From Lepas anatifera (lineage: Eukaryota; Arthropoda; Thecostraca; Lepadidae), in assembly GCA_034440635.1 (NCBI GenBank), contig JAOTON010001351.1, positions 833,501-897,500 on the forward strand: DNA of 64,000 bases, read 5' to 3'. A model generated the notes under the pieces. That model was not told where the DNA came from and searched no databases. It saw nothing but the letters and a program-made list of their open reading frames with translations. Positions within the stretch are counted from its first letter, which is position 1. Each line of letters begins with the position of its first letter. Shown piece by piece: positions 11,388 to 25,198 of this stretch. The position numbers and the translations under genes are program-made.

Positions 11388-12239
11388 CAGGGGCGCAGCC
11401 AGAGCTTTGGTATGGGGGGGGCACACCAACTTTGAGGGGCACCCCGGGGAAAAAAGAGCACTTTTTAACGTAACCTAAAAAACTTACTATATCTTTGTTT
11501 ATATCATTTTTTGGGCATCTTTGCTTCAATAAAAATGGAAATAAATCATTGAAGGAGAAGGAAAACTCGATTAAAGTCGAAAAAAGGAAAAAATATCACC
11601 AAAATGTCATGGAAGTAGCCCAAACACGACTGTTTTGGATAGATTTAAGGACAAATCAGCCAACTCATGCAAGTACTTAACATCGGAGAAATCAGCGGAG
11701 CATGTGATATCTGTTAGAGTGTGCAGGTTAAGGCATATTGGAGTCTAAAATTCATTTGTTATGCCCACTGGTTTTGTCGTGACGAGTGAGCCCTGGCTAA
11801 ACGCGGATTAAGTACCTTGCCTCCCACAATGCCGTGGGACGAGGAGTGGCATAGTGTCTTGGAAAGAACACATTTTGGCTGCCGGAAAAATTTGTGAGAT
11901 ACCTTTTGAACACGTTTATTAAGTTCCATTTTCTCAAGGATCGGTCCCAGTTAAGAGTAAATAAAAGGTGAACAGGCCGGTGGTTTGGATGGGGATGGTG
12001 TGACAGGGCTGAAAATTGTGAAAACTAGTTCTTCATTTAAATTAATTAGTAGAAATCCTGGTTTAGGCGACTGTGCTCTGAGGTCAGGGGCACATGCCTT
12101 TTTATCATCCCTTCCCAGAATCCACCAGTATAATAAGCAATTTATATAACTTGGGGTGCCTAGGTATCCCAAGCCGTTTTAGAGATTCCTCATTCCTCGT
12201 TAGCTCCGTTTTACAAGGGGAGTTTCCATTGCGTTTTTA

Positions 12240-14110
12240 TTCCCCATCTATTCAAGACCAGCTCTGGGGCCCCCAAGTGTGGATCAGAGGCCTCCAGAGC
12301 AGCTTCCCCCCATCCCCAGTTGTGCCTCCAGGGAATGGACTAGCTCAGTGACCCCGCCCCGAGATGATGGGAGTTGGCCTTGTGTTCTTATTATCTGTCT
12401 ATTCAAGACCACCTCAGGGGCCTCTGATGTAGATCAGGGCCACAGAGCAGCTCATGCTTCACCGAGGGACTGGACTAGCTCATCGGTCCCAGAGATGAGG
12501 TCATCAGAATAGCTCAACGGGCCACAGATAGGCTCATAGGGCCTTAAACCAGTTCAAGAAGCCCCCAGAACAGTTTAAGGCGCCAGATCACCTCAGGGGA
12601 CTCAAGCCAACTTACGGGGCTCTCACAAGCTCAGCACCCAGACGAGCTCAGGGTACCGTCAGAACATAGATCCGCTCTTGGGCCCCAGATCAGCTTTTGG
12701 AGCCCCAGATCCAGTTCAGGGGCCTCAAGTCAGGCCAGGGGGCAAGATCAAGTCAGGGCCACTAAATCAGCTCAGGAATTCCTCACCAGCTAGGGGCCCA
12801 AGCAGTTCAAAAGCCACAGAGCTGCTCAGGGAACACCAGATCGGCCCATAGGGCACAAGATCAGCCTCGGGAACAAACAATCAGATCAGTGGTCCCCGAC
12901 CAGCTGGGGGCCCAGATCAGCTCGGGAATACCAGATCAAGTCAGGAGGCACTTAATCAGCTCAGGAGCCCCATACCATCTCAGGGGCCCTCACCAGCCCC
13001 TGTGGGCCCAGCTCAGCTCAGGGTCTGGGAGCTGCTCAGGAAATCACGTAGTCAACCCAGGAGGCCCGGGTCAGCTTAAGAGGCACCATATTAGCCATGG
13101 GGCACCAGACTAGCTCAGAGGGAATAAGGTGGGCTCAGGAGACACACTGATGACTCAGTAGGCACCAGATCGACTCAGGGGGCATTAGTTAAGTTCAGGA
13201 GGCAGTATATCTGCTCAGGGTGCACCAGATCGATCAGCGCAGGGGGCAAGTTCAAGTCAGGGGCACTAAATCAGCTCAGGGATCCCTCACCAGCTCGGAG
13301 CCCAATCAGTTCAAAAGCCCCAGAGCTGCTCAGGGGACACCAGATGTCCATAGGGCACCAGATCAGCTTCGGGGATAAACAATCAGATCAGTGATCCCCG
13401 ACCAGCTCGGGAATACCAGATCAAGCCAGGAGGCACTTAATTAGCTCGAGAGCCCAATGCCATCTCAGGGGCCCTCATCAGCCTCTGTGGGCCCAGGTCA
13501 GGGCTTTAGAGTTGCTCATGAAATCACGTAAGGAGGCCCAGATCAGCTTAAAGGGCACCAGATTAGCTCAGGGGGCACCAGACTAGCTCAGAGGACATCA
13601 GATGGGCTCAGGAGGCACCAGATTGACTCAGGGGCATTAGTGCAGCTCAGGTGGCACCAGATCGATCCGCTCGGGGGCCAGATCAGCTCCCAGCGCTCCA
13701 GACTATGTCAGGAGTCTAAATCAGCTCAGGGAGCAACATAACAGCTCAGGGGACACAAGGTGGGCTCCAGGGGGGGGACCAGACCATCTAAGGAGACATC
13801 AATAATCAGTTGAGGGGGCACCTAATCAGCTGAAGAGGCACCATATTGACTTAGGATACAGAATCAACTAGGGGAGGCATGAGATAAGCTCGGGGGTCCC
13901 GAAACAGCTCAAGGGGCGCTAAATCAGCTACTAATGCACCAAGCAAGCTCGGAGGTACTAGACTAACTCAGAGGGCATTATATAGGTTCAGGAGGCACAA
14001 TTATTTGCTCAGTGGGGCATTTGATTGACTCAGGGGCACCAGATCGGCTTAGATGGCAAGTAATCAGCTCCGGGGGCCACCACCAGAGCTCAGGGGGCAC
14101 CCGATGAGCT
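12240..14110. repeat. degenerate minisatellite (AGCTCAGGGGGCACCAGAT type)
   Basis: A long succession of imperfect units of about 18-35 bp, each built from AGCTCAGG, GGGCACCAGAT or GGCCCCAGATC. Spacing and sequence vary, so it is an old or loosely maintained array. It is collinear with 26340-29680 in element B. The short Gln/Ser/Pro-rich ORFs in it are by-products. Confidence 0.9.
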
Positions 14111-16115
14111 CAAGGGGCACCAGATTAGCTCCGCCCGCACGATTATTGGCGACGATGAGGCATTATCTGGAAACGGATTACGTGCCTTTGCTCTTCCCGG
14201 GTGGTTGGAAAGGCGACAGAATGCTCTAACTGACCAAAAAGGCACTTAATTGTCAAACAATAATTTAAATCGCCAAATGCAGTCTAGTTCCATCTAGGCT
14301 CAACGGCTTAGGGCACTAAATTTCGAGCGGCACGGCCCAAATTGGGTACGCCACCTGGAAATCAAAAGGGCAACCCGGCAGTGATGGGGGCACGTGTCCC
14401 ATGTGCCCCCCCCGCTGCACCCCCGGGACAGTAGATCAACTCCGGGAGGCATAAATAAGCTCAGGGGCCCCGGATCAGCTCAAGGGTCACTATAACAGCT
14501 AAAAGGACATCAGGCAAGCTCAGGGGCATCAAACTAACTCAGATAGTATTATATAGATTCAGAGGGCACATTTATTTTCTCAAGGGGGCACCAGATTGAC
14601 TACGAGGGCACCAGATCAGCTCAGAGGGCACATGATCAGCTCCAGGGGGCACGAGATGAGCTCTGCCCATACGAATATTGGCGATGATGAGGCATTATCT
14701 GGAAACGGATTACGTGCCTATACTCTTCCCGGGTGCTTGGAAAGGCGACAGAATGCCCTAGCTGACCAAAAAGGCACTTAATTGTCAAACAGTAGTTGAA
14801 ATCGCTAAATATAGTCTAGTTCCATCTAGTTTCAACGATATAGGGCACTAAATTTCGAGCGGCACGGCCCAAAGGGGGTACACCACCTGGAAATCAAAAG
14901 GGCACCCGGTATCGATGGGGGCACGTGCCCCGTGTGCCCTCCTGGACAGTAGATAAACTCCGGGAGGCATTAAATAAGTCTAGGGGGCTCGGATCAGCTC
15001 AAGGGGCACCAGGCAAGCTCGGAGGCATCAGGCTAACTTAGAGAGCATTATATAGGTTCAGAAGGCACAATTATTTTATCGGGGGGGCACCAGGTTGACT
15101 ACGAGGGCATCAAATCAAATCAGAAGGCACATGATCACCTCCAGGGGGCACCAGATGAGCTCCACACGTATGATTATTGGCGACGACGAGGCATTAGCTG
15201 GAAACGGATTACGTGCCTATACTCTTACCGGTTGCTTGGAAAGGCGACAGAATGCCCTAACTGACCAAAAAGGCACTTAATTGTCAAGCAATAGCTTAAA
15301 TCACTAAATGCAGTCTAGTTCCATCTGGGTTCAACGGTTTAGGGCATTAAATTTCGAGCGGCACGGCCCAAAGGGGGTACACCACCTGGCAATTAAAAGG
15401 GCACCCGGCACCGATGGGGGCACGTGCCCCTGTGCCCCCTGGCTGCGGCCCTGGACAATAGATAAACTACGGGAGGCCTTAAATAAGTTCAGGGCCCGGC
15501 ACCGATGGGGGCACGTGCCCCTGTGCCCCTGGCTGCGGCCCTGGACAATAGATAAACTACGGGAGGCCTTAAATAAGTTCAGGGGCCCCGGATCAGCTCA
15601 AGGGGCACTAAAACAGCTAATCGGGCACCAGGCAAGCTCGGAGGCATCAGACTAACTCAGAGAGCATTATATAGGTTCAGAAGGCACAATTAGTTTCTCA
15701 GAGGGGCACCAGATTGACTACGAGGGCATCAGATCAGCTCAGAGGCCACATGATCAGCTCCGGGGGCCAAGACCAGAGCTCAGGGGGCACCCGATGAGCT
15801 CAAGGGGCACCAGATTAGCTCCGCCCGTACGATTATTGGCGACGATGAGGCATTATCTGGAAACGGATTACGTGCCTATACTCTTCCCGGGTGCTTGAAA
15901 AGGCGACAGAATGCCCGAACTGACCAAAAGGCACTTAATTGGCAAACAATAGTTTAAATCGCCAAATGCAGTCTAGTTCCATCTACGCTCAACGGCGTAG
16001 GGCACTAAATTTCGAGCGGCACGGCCCAAAGAGGGTACACAACCTGGCAATCAAAAGGGCACCCCGGCACCGATGGGGGCACGTGCCCCCTGTGCCCCCC
16101 CTGGCTGCGCCCCTG
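14110..16115. repeat. tandem right-end units of giant element A
   Basis: Four long units of roughly 500-650 bp. Each has a stretch of minisatellite, then a conserved 300-bp block: ATTATTGGCGACGATGAGGC, a CGGATTACGTGCC segment, CACTAAATTTCGAGCGGCAC, and a GGGGGCACGTGCCCC palindrome. The blocks lie near 14140, 14680, 15175 and 15835. Most units end in a sequence like the TIR (GGCTGCGCCCCTG or decayed forms, for example 15440 and 15532). Only the last is the true terminus. An 80-bp direct duplication sits at 15400-15580. Element B has two such units, so copy number varies. Confidence 0.85.
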
Positions 16116-16480
16116 GTTCCCATGAGACGCTCCGGCGCTCAATAGTTTACCCGACGTACAGGTCGACTGGCAACTGACTGGTGAGAGGGTGACCTGAACC
16201 GGGTGGCCGTCACTGTGCTTTGTGGGACGTTTAAATTTGGTTTCTAAATCAACCCTTCATTGTGGGAGTTCCTCGTTCGGGTGGTGGGGTCGGGGTCTCC
16301 GTGACAAGTCCCTTCATGACTTTAGTGAGACTCCGACTCCAACAGTCGAACTGAAAACAACTAGGACAAAAATCAAAGAAACACAATAAATGTAGGTGTG
16401 TCAATATAAAGATTTGTTCTCTAATCGCAAGAAATTGTATGCATATTATGAAATGACATTTTGGTCCATTCAACCTTATT
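16116..16480 (+). repeat. tRNA-derived SINE, right part
   Basis: Resumes the SINE after element A: GAGACGCTCCGGCGCTCAAT, TGACTGGTGAGAG, GTGCTTTGTGGGACGTT, then GGTTTCTAAAT. It matches 60535-60840 throughout. The tail beyond about 16400 is diverged. Confidence 0.8.
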
Positions 16481-16536
16481 TTACATAATGTATTTCAGAT
16501 ATTTTATTCGAAGAGACAGTAGCCCACTCAAGGGAT

Positions 16537-16798
16537 TGCAGGCACCCACGGAGGGCAGAAATGAGCCTGACCTGGGTTTTAGAACCAGTACCAAAAAGCT
16601 CTACTCCCCACCTTGCCGTCCCTGCCCCTAGCATGCCCCCCCCACCCCTGCGTTGAAGCATTCGCTCAATATGTGATTCAAGCCGCCCCTGTTCCGAAAC
16701 TGCCGCCTCCTCACCAGGGAAAGAAATCCTGCGCGTGACATACCGCCCCCCCCCATCAGCCTGCCGCCCCCAAACGAAAATCCTGGGTGTGCGCCTGC
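16537..16798. mobile_element. possible small TIR element
   Basis: Left GCAGGCACCC and right GGGTGTGCGCCTGC resemble an imperfect inverted repeat. The flanks AAGGGAT and AAGAGAT could be a decayed duplication. GC-rich interior, no convincing gene; the minus-strand ORFs over it are Gly-rich shadows. Weak call. Confidence 0.35.
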
Positions 16799-17330
16799 TA
16801 AGAGATAAATGTATGGTATAACCGACCACTGGGGGTACAAGCCGCTAGGTTTGAGAGCTCATGATCAGAAGCGACGAACAAAGTAGCTCGAGGAGACGAC
16901 ATGTGTGAAAAAGGTGAATGTTTTAACCGGAACATGTCAGCCAGTGCTGATCTTCACTTGATAAGTATAGCTTACAGAAGGTCAAAAGTACTGCTAATAA
17001 TGCAGTTTCCATGTATTCAGCTTGAAACAATGTCCCTCGCCATAAAAGATCCAGTACACCAGTCTCTCGGAGGGGCTTGGGAATCCCCCGCTTGTACCCT
17101 TTCCAATGTTCGCCACTTGTTCTACGTTGAAGAAGACTCAAAATTGTCACCAAATACTACACGTGAGATAACAACGGTCTTCGCAGTAATCCGTCGTGCA
17201 CCTAAACGTTGCTTGCCTTGCCTCCGATGGAGAACTGCCTCGGAGACCCCGACGCATGGGCTGGACATTCTTAGTGAGCTCGAGTAGCTTGACTTTCCAG
17301 TCAGGAAAACCGTCTTATTTAATCTAGACT
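16799..17330. other. unassigned part of the outer hAT-like element
   Basis: Holds a plus-strand ORF at 16901-17287 (128 codons) with no domain I recognise and no resemblance to a hAT transposase catalytic or dimerisation region. It could be remnant cargo or chance. Confidence 0.35.
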
Positions 17331-20300
17331 ACCACCAGTAGGGGCGCAGCCAGAGCTTTGGTATGGGGGCACACCAACTTTGAGGGGCACCCCGGGGAAA
17401 AAGGGCACTTTTTAACGTAACCCAAAAAAACGTACTATATCTATGTTTATATCATTTCTTGGGCATCTTTGGTTGAATAAATATGCAAATAAATCATTGA
17501 CGGAGAAGGAAAACGCGATTAAACCCGAAAAAGGAAAACAATATCACCAAAATGTCATGGAAGTAGCCAAAACACGACTGTTTTGGATAGATTTAAGGAC
17601 AAATCAGCCAACTCATGCAAGTACTTAACATCAGAGAAATCAGCGGAGCATGTGATATCTGTTACAATGTGCAGGTTAAGGTATATTGGAGTCGAAAATT
17701 CATTTGTTATGCCCACTGGTTTTGTCGTGACGAGTGAGCCCTGGCTGAACGCGGATTAAGTTCCTTGCCTCCCACAATCGCCGTGGGACGAGGAGTGGCA
17801 TAGTGTCTTTGGAAGAACATATTTTTGCTGCCGGAAAAATTTGGGAGATGCTTTTTGAACGCGTTTATTAAGTTTCATATTCTCAAGGATCGGTCCCAGT
17901 TAAGGGTGCGTTACCCTCGACACATGCGCCACACGACATTACCCAGCAGAACTAATACCCTGTTTCCCCAACAACAGATGTCAGGTCATTCGTTCATTCA
18001 TCTTGATACACAGATCGCCCACGTGACACGTTGGTTGTAAACTGTAGTACGCTGCGCATTCCACGCATTACGACCCTTCAGGTGACCAAGAACCGCTGCG
18101 GGCAAGGTCAGACGCGTCGCAGTAACAGGTGCTCTCGCAGAGGCGGGCCCAGTATTTTTCCGAGGGCAGCCTGCTATTGGGCAAATGTCTTGATTTCTCT
18201 AAATGAGAAAGCGGTTGCAGCTCGCACCATTGTCACCTGGGATGGACCAAAGCTAGCCAAATGGCAGTTCAAGCATGGCTGTGGATTGGCTACGCTATTT
18301 GCGCTAGTTAGCAGCTAGTCAGCGGTAGGATCCGCGCCCATTTCCTACTTCCCACTTCGGCCACTGTCGTGACGAAATGTTATGTTCTTGGCCCGCCTTG
18401 CGTCGGTGGGTCGTCATTCTCCGCGCGTACACACACATGCACATACACATGACACATGGGCTGGGTGCCCGCATTTGTGACCGCCTTGGCGTAGCTTAGG
18501 GATCCCCCGCCTCGTAGCGGTCATGGAAAGGGGTTCACTGACTCACCACCCACCGAACCCTGAGGCGCGCAGCTCCATGTGTTTACCCAAGTATTTATTG
18601 TGGAACATTTTTCTGGTGCTCGGAGAAGGGGTAGCGTTCTACCCCTGATCATGTGCGGAGTTGTCCTCACTGTAATTGAGAGGTGTTTCTGATTATAGGA
18701 TAGTTTGTGTTGTAATCGACAATACACGTGTACGATCTCAATCCCGTCCAGACCCTTTCTGACCACATCAGTTCGACATAAACCAAAGCTTTTTTAATGT
18801 ATTTCAAGCAGTTTCTCAAGGTATAGGCCCTGACCTAGGGCAGGATCAAAAGATGATCTAAACAAGAGGCCGTCCATAAAGTACCTAAGGAAAAACAAGG
18901 GGTGGGAAGGCAGCGACCATTTTGTTAGACGTTACAACAGGGCGTAAGAAAGTATTACCATGAGGGAGGGGGTTAAAATTATAAGAACACATGTTACGTA
19001 ATTTATGGATAGGCCCTCAGATCTGACTTATAATTAACACTGATATGATTCAATGGAGTCCACACATCATTATCATTGAATTTTGGAATTTTTTGTGTGA
19101 CCTTTTCATGAGGAGAGGAGCCGTGAGAGGTTCGTGTGAAAACGTGTCCTGATGTCCAAATAAGCCTCACATACCTCCAGTCACGAGGCCATAGTTCCCT
19201 GATGTTAAGAGCTAAAGGCATGTTCTTGCAAAACACGCACAATAAAAGTTGTATAGTCCGTACCGATTTTCAAGAACTGAACGACGTTTCTGCAATATTC
19301 GGCAAGCATTATGGGGTGATGCAACACGACTTCACCGCGAAATTTCAGTGGGGTGTCATCGGCCTTTCAAGTAGTATTGTGATCATTTCAGGGAAGGCCC
19401 TAGTTCAATTGGACGAGAAAATATTATCTTGCTGGAAATTTATAGATTCAAGAATGACTTATGGAGTTTAAAGGACACAGAAAATACCGTAATATGTCAG
19501 GGTAGCAAAAATGTGTCTAAATCACAGCAAAAGAGAAATACACGGTCATTTTGCTAAAGAAATTCCAACATCAGCAGCAAAGAATATTGCATCGGGCTTG
19601 AGCTTCAAGCACCGAGGGTGAAGACAGTTTACCGTTTGAAAATTCGGAACATTGAATGCGATAAAGCTGATGGACTAAGGAACGGGACACGCAAGTCCTC
19701 ACATGGCCAACCCAAAGTGGGAGAATCAATCGCGGATCCAGGGGTGAAAAGGGGGCACGTGCCTCCTTCGTTCGACCCTCGGTGCCCCCTGAAATGGTCG
19801 CGGCGCCCCTCTGAAAGATCGATGGCTCCCCCTGAAAGGTCGCTAGTCAGTCAGCACCTCGGCGATAACAGGTGCTGGCAGAATATTGCACAGAAATCTG
19901 ACTCACACAATTGTTTGCCTTTTCTTATGAGGAGTGTACTATGGGGACACACTAATTGAGTGAATTTCTGCCCTGTGGTCGTCGTCGTCATTTTTCCACT
20001 CTGCTCCCGGGACATCGCCGCTTTCTTTTCCCCTGAAAGTTCTTGTCATTCCAGTTCATGGCGGCCAGAAATTTGTCTTACTGATATTAGTAGAGCCTAA
20101 TGTTCTGCCGTTTGTATTCCTCTGACACGAAGTGTCATCCTTGACTCATGGCGATGGAGCCACAATGATCAAAATCATAGAATGCTTAGTAGAGAATGAC
20201 ACCCAGACGCTCTGAATTTCCCATTTACTTTTTTCTTTCTCACTATTGGACCCACTTTTCTAGTGGATTTATTTTGGCATAATTCAATAATCCTAGTGTA

Positions 20301-20630
20301 TATAAAATCATCTAGTGTGGAAGGAAGGAAACATTGGATGAAAAATGCGCAAACCTTAAGTAAGGGATGCAATTGAGTTTAAACTAACTCCTACAATATT
20401 ACACCGTTTGAACTTGCCACTCGTCTACCATATGTTCAAACGTGAATTTTACACTCAGTATCCCAGTGCAAAACCATTTTTGAGACACTGCGGAGTGGGG
20501 CGCTGCGACATCCCAAAGATTAGCCAGCATACTAAACGCTCACGTCGGTAAAAACACCGTCTTGGGTCAACTAGGCTATTTGACGCAAATCAGATACAAT
20601 TTAACAACGTATTCTTCCTTTGTACTTTAA

Positions 20631-21649
20631 CCCGCGCCCCACCGGGGGTCCGGCGCCACCTTCGCCCCACCGGGGCCATCGGTGGCCCCCTCTAACTCCG
20701 AAAATATGGGCGTTAGCGCAAATCTGCAAAGTGCATTAGAAAGCTGGCGTGAATTCAGTAAGAAATTACTTCACATGTCTTAGCGCTCAGGTCAATGGCT
20801 TGACCTCCAGAGGTCAAATTAGGTCAAAATCGGCTATTTTCACTCAAATATGCAATGCTTAAGCAAACTGGGCATAACTCTTATGCCATTAGAGCTATTG
20901 AGATGTGATAAATTCCATTGGATAGGAAAATTCCAGACCTTTATCTGCTATGCGGAACGTAATGACCTCCCGCAAGTGTTTTGACATCCAGAGGTCACCT
21001 CGTGACCTTATATGACCTGAGGTCACGAAGGTCAGAAGGTGACTTTGCCGTATATTAAATGAAAGCCAGTGACGAAACATACACGATGGTGTTTGATTCA
21101 GCGCTCAAGCTTATATAGGTCAAAAGTTATTGTCCAAATACTGTTTTTGACCCCTGGTGAACTTGGATGACCTTGGAGAGGTCAAAGGGCAAATATAACC
21201 CCCTGGAATCCGTGAAAGGGTGTCCAAGAACGCTTCTCTGATCAAGCCGAGCAATTTAAATTGTTTTTGTGACTTTTAGATCATAAGACAGCTTTTCCCC
21301 ATGCTTTTTCAATAGGAGAGGTCACCTCGTGACCTGACCTCAGGTCACGAAATAGAAAAATCCCGGATATACACCTTGTAGACCCTGGGGGGGTCATGAA
21401 GTTTAGGAAGTTTCAAATCGATCGACTTCGAATGTAGCTCTTACAGAGCTCTAAAGTTGAAGTGAGGTGACCTTGGTTGACCGCGTCTGGTGACATGAAC
21501 TTGGGTGGCCCGGGGTAAAAAATTTCAGGGATGGTGGAAAAATGATGCAGTGAGAGGTAGAGCCCTCAACCGCGGTGCTGCGCCTCGTCGTTTTTCTGCT
21601 ATCCTGGAAAAACCTTGGGGGGGCCATGGATGGCCCCGGTGGGGGAGGG
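20631..21649 (+). mobile_element. TTAA-flanked AGGTCA-rich element, copy 3
   Basis: 1019 bp with TTAA at 20627-20630 and 21650-21653. Ends are CCCGCGCCCCACCGGGGG on the left and CCGGTGGGGGAGGG on the right. The core has dense half-sites and a perfect everted pair TGACCTGAGGTCA (21013-21025). The subterminal GCTGCGCCTCGTCGTTTTTC matches the family. The copy at 52954 is the same subfamily in reverse. Confidence 0.88.
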
Positions 21650-22151
21650 TTAATTATACTTGGAACGCTCTATTACGTCAAGATTATTTGAAAAATACAC
21701 CCACGTAACTTTCCGGTAAGATTTTGATGAGCTGCGAATATGAAACATTTACTTCAGGCTGATTTTAGACCGCAGACGGTGACCTGATTGCGACGAAATT
21801 TTGAACAAATGCCCAAAATTAACCAAATAATGAACAATTTTCGGGGGCATTTTTAAACAAAAGTGTGCACACTATAAAGTCATATTGCTTATCAAAACAC
21901 CAACGCAGCAACATTCCATATGTAAGAAGATTCATGAAGGCTCACATTGTCCAGTTGCAGAACGGTGTGCGCCATCCAGCGTCGGGCAGGCAGGTCGCAA
22001 CTGGCCAGAAAGTAAGAAGGACCATACAATTTTAGCTTCCAACTCTGACAATACATTTTCCACAGCAAAACGGAAAGCTAACCAGATTCCTACCCATTTT
22101 TGCTACCAGTTAAGAACACTAGAATATTCCCTGTGCTCCCAAATCCGTTAA

Positions 22152-23152
22152 CACGCACCCCGCTGGGGGGGCGAAATTCACCCCTCCTGGTTTTCCCAGA
22201 TATCTCCAACATTAAGAGACGCAGAACAACAAAACTTACAGTAGCTTATCCCTGATCAATTTTACACATCTGACCAAATTTTTGAGTTAAGGTCATGTCA
22301 GGTCAAGGAGCTATTCAGGGTCAAGTGACCCGATCTCAAAACCTAAAATTACCAGTTTGAAGCAGCGCCCAGGGAACATTAGCAAACTGATCAGTTTGAA
22401 ACTTCCACAATATGGTAAGGCCATTAGGGTCTACAAACCTGCTATCTCGGAATTGTGATTTTGTTGACTTAAGGTGGGGTCAATTTTTGGTCATCCCATT
22501 ATAAGTCTAAGGTGAAAATAGAATGGGCTCGTTTACCGTAAATTCTGGATAGATAAAGCTGAAAATCCTCAAAACGTCCATTCTTACCACGATCTTGACC
22601 ATAAAGTTGAGTTTTTGAGCATCTGACCTCTCAAAGGTCATATCAGGTCACGGGAGAAGAGAGAGAGATTGTTTTGCCAATCAATTCTCACTGAATTGAG
22701 ATAAAGCTCCCGTTTTGCTTGCATTGTGCTTATATTGTCACGGGGAGTCGATTGATATGCAACATGACCATATCAGGTCACTCCGTGACCCTGACCTAGG
22801 TCGAGGTCAGGTCATTTTGATTATTTGACCTAGCAAGGTCATATTATGCATCATTGGATTTGCCGCGATGAGAGGAATCCAATGATGCATAAATATTTGC
22901 TCTAGCACCCCTGAGGGTAGATCTAGAGAGGGAAACGTACACTGCTCTGTGGTAAGCCTATGGAGCCTTCTTTGACCTATGCTGACCTCAATATTGACCT
23001 GGCATTAAAATTATTCCCATAAATCTCTTCGCCTTGTCAAGAGCTTTCGAACGTCGCCTGTAATTTTCCTTTAGCTTTCGTGGGGAACGAGATACGGAGG
23101 GGGCGAAACCCCCAGCGGGGCGCGTCATGCAAGGGACCCAGCGGGGCGCGTG
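22152..23152 (+). mobile_element. TTAA-flanked AGGTCA-rich element, copy 4
   Basis: 1001 bp, exact TTAA at 22148-22151 and 23153-23156. TIRs start CACGCACCCCGCTGGG (left) and CACGCGCCCCGCTGGG (right, reverse complement). The right end is followed inwards by a second GCGGGGCGCGTCATGC segment, so the terminus is partly duplicated. Numerous AGGTCA/TGACCT motifs; no ORF of note. Confidence 0.88.
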
Positions 23153-24795
23153 TTAAAAACGAAATATAAATTTTTGCTGGAAGTGAAGTGGCCTAGCCTC
23201 AGCAGAGGCTCTTTTTGTGATTTCAGCCTTTTAGCTACCCTCACTGGTCCACAAGAGAACGTAAGACTTGAAAGAAAGGACGTGATTGAAATGTGGTCAC
23301 CAGACGGAATGAGCTTCCGAGCGACAGCAAGGAATTGAACGCAGGAATGCATTTTACAAATTACGACTTTGTGCTGAATCTATTTTGGATGCCATGAAGA
23401 ATAAACTCCACCCGTCCCGTCGGATCTATGGGACCAATTGGAACAAGTATCACATCGGGAGATTCATGATTTCCGGTATTGTTGCATAGGCATAAAACCG
23501 CATCCATGACGTTGACGGAGTAGGGTCTTCACATAAGTGACTATTTTGGGGTTCAAAACATAACACCATGTGGTAGCCATCGGCTCAGTATGATCCTCAG
23601 TCCCTCTGATCATGCTATGATTTATTAGTCAGTCATATAATTAGATAATTACAGCAATCGTAAAGTAAAAATCCAGGTAGAATTCGCAAAGCTCCATTCA
23701 TGTTTTTAATGTGACTCTTAGCATGGGTGCCGAAAGCAGGGGGACGCGTCTCCCCTGTTGGCCAACCAGGGGGATGTCCCCCAAAATTTTTGGGTCAATC
23801 TTCATTAATGCTTTCAAGTACCGAATATGCTCAAAATTCGCCTTCCCCGGTCAGCAGCAGCCTGGGTCCGTCCCCCTGCAAAAATTCAGTGGCGGCACCC
23901 CTGCTTCTTAGGAAATACAAATGTGTGATAACTGAAAAGTGTTGTCCCAATGTCTTACTCCTACCCAATTTCAAAATTGTTTTATTCTATCCATGGTGTG
24001 TTTTATAGCACAAAAATAATGCATGATTGTTTTGATTTAAAACACCAGTCCCATTAAAAAATCCGAATTTTGCTATGGCCTAGCTTCGGCTGTTTTCGAC
24101 CAAAAATTACCCCCTGAGCAAGGCTCCCCTGTACAGGTAAACACTCCCCGTCTGACTTTTTGTCTCCCTCTTTCTCTCTCTCTCTCTCCTCGGTAGTTTA
24201 GTCATTCTAAAATTACCACATATTTTTTCTGGGGAACGTTTGCAAGCCCAAATCAGCTATTTTCGTCTCATTACCACAATATTATTTTATAAAACAAGTT
24301 GCTATTTCTCTGGGTAATTGAATACAGAAGTTACCGAAATATCATCAATCATGATTGGATAATTGGTCGGGTGAAGTCTGATGCTTTCGAGCTCAGTCTG
24401 GTGATTGTAAAAGCACTGATCATGGTTTTTGAGGGACAGCAAATTGTTAGACTGACTTAAAATGATGGAACATCAGCTGCTAGATTTCACTTCTGGGTAC
24501 GAGGAGGTACAAGGCACCCTTATAGATTGCTGGCAGTTTTTCAAAGACAAAAACTCATTGAAACATCATTGTAGCTGACCTCTCGCTTGCTTAGATTATC
24601 GATCCAATTAGAGAACACCTTGCTGAGATTACTGAATGTGGGGGGCGGTAAAAACCGAACCCGTTTTGATGCCCGGGATCATGTAATATTATTAAGGGTC
24701 AATCCCATTGTTTTTCTTTGCAATGCCTTCATATTTCCCCATTTAAAATACTTGATTTGAAAACACGGTAGTCAAAGTCCATGAAAACTCTATGG

Positions 24796-25198
24796 CTGTG
24801 ACGGATCCAGAAGGGAGGGGCAAAAAGGAATTCAACCCTCCCCCAACGGGAAAGCTCGGAATAAACTACGTCTTTGCCCCCCCCACACACACACACACAC
24901 AGCGATCGACCTCCTTTTGCCTTGACTCCTCTTGAGTTCATAAGCAAGATTTTTGTTCCTTCAACTCTAAACTTTAAACAGAACCAATCAACTTTAGTGT
25001 AAACATTGGGCTATGGATAACAAAAACCAACCATCTTGTGCGTATATTTTTCACCCCGTCACGGTTTTGTTTGCCTTTCGCCTTGGATATCCCCAAAAGT
25101 TACCGTCAAGTTATATTGCAGCAACATTTTTCACAGCGTGACGTTTTTTTCTTGCGACTTTGGCTTGCCCCCAAACCGACCGGCTAGATCCGGCACTG
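24796..25198. mobile_element. hAT-like MITE, degenerate
   Basis: Left CTGTGACGGATCCAG and right (reverse complement) CAGTGCCGGATCTAG are an imperfect TIR of the hAT CAGTGGCGGATCCAG type. The flanks CTCTATGG and CTCAATGA agree at 6 of 8 positions, fitting a decayed 8-bp duplication. A (CA)n run lies at 24887-24901. Confidence 0.55.

Larger units (their letters stand above)
11388..16115 (+). mobile_element. giant hAT-like element A, 4.7 kb, minisatellite-filled
   Basis: Ends are CAGGGGCGCAGCCAG on the left and CTGGCTGCGCCCCTG on the right, a perfect 15-bp inverted repeat. It is flanked by an exact 8-bp duplication GTTCCCAT (11380-11387, 16116-16123), and the SINE it interrupts reads through cleanly when A is removed. 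The first 850 bp are unique and shared with element B, including a 61-codon ORF (11495-11680) that is also open in B. The rest is a degenerate minisatellite and repeated right-end units. No transposase seen, so it is non-autonomous. TIR sequence and duplication length are those of hAT elements. Confidence 0.85.

Noticed and set aside
16901..17287. 128-codon ORF as the outer element's hAT transposase
   Set aside because: No hAT catalytic, zinc-finger or dimerisation motif seen.
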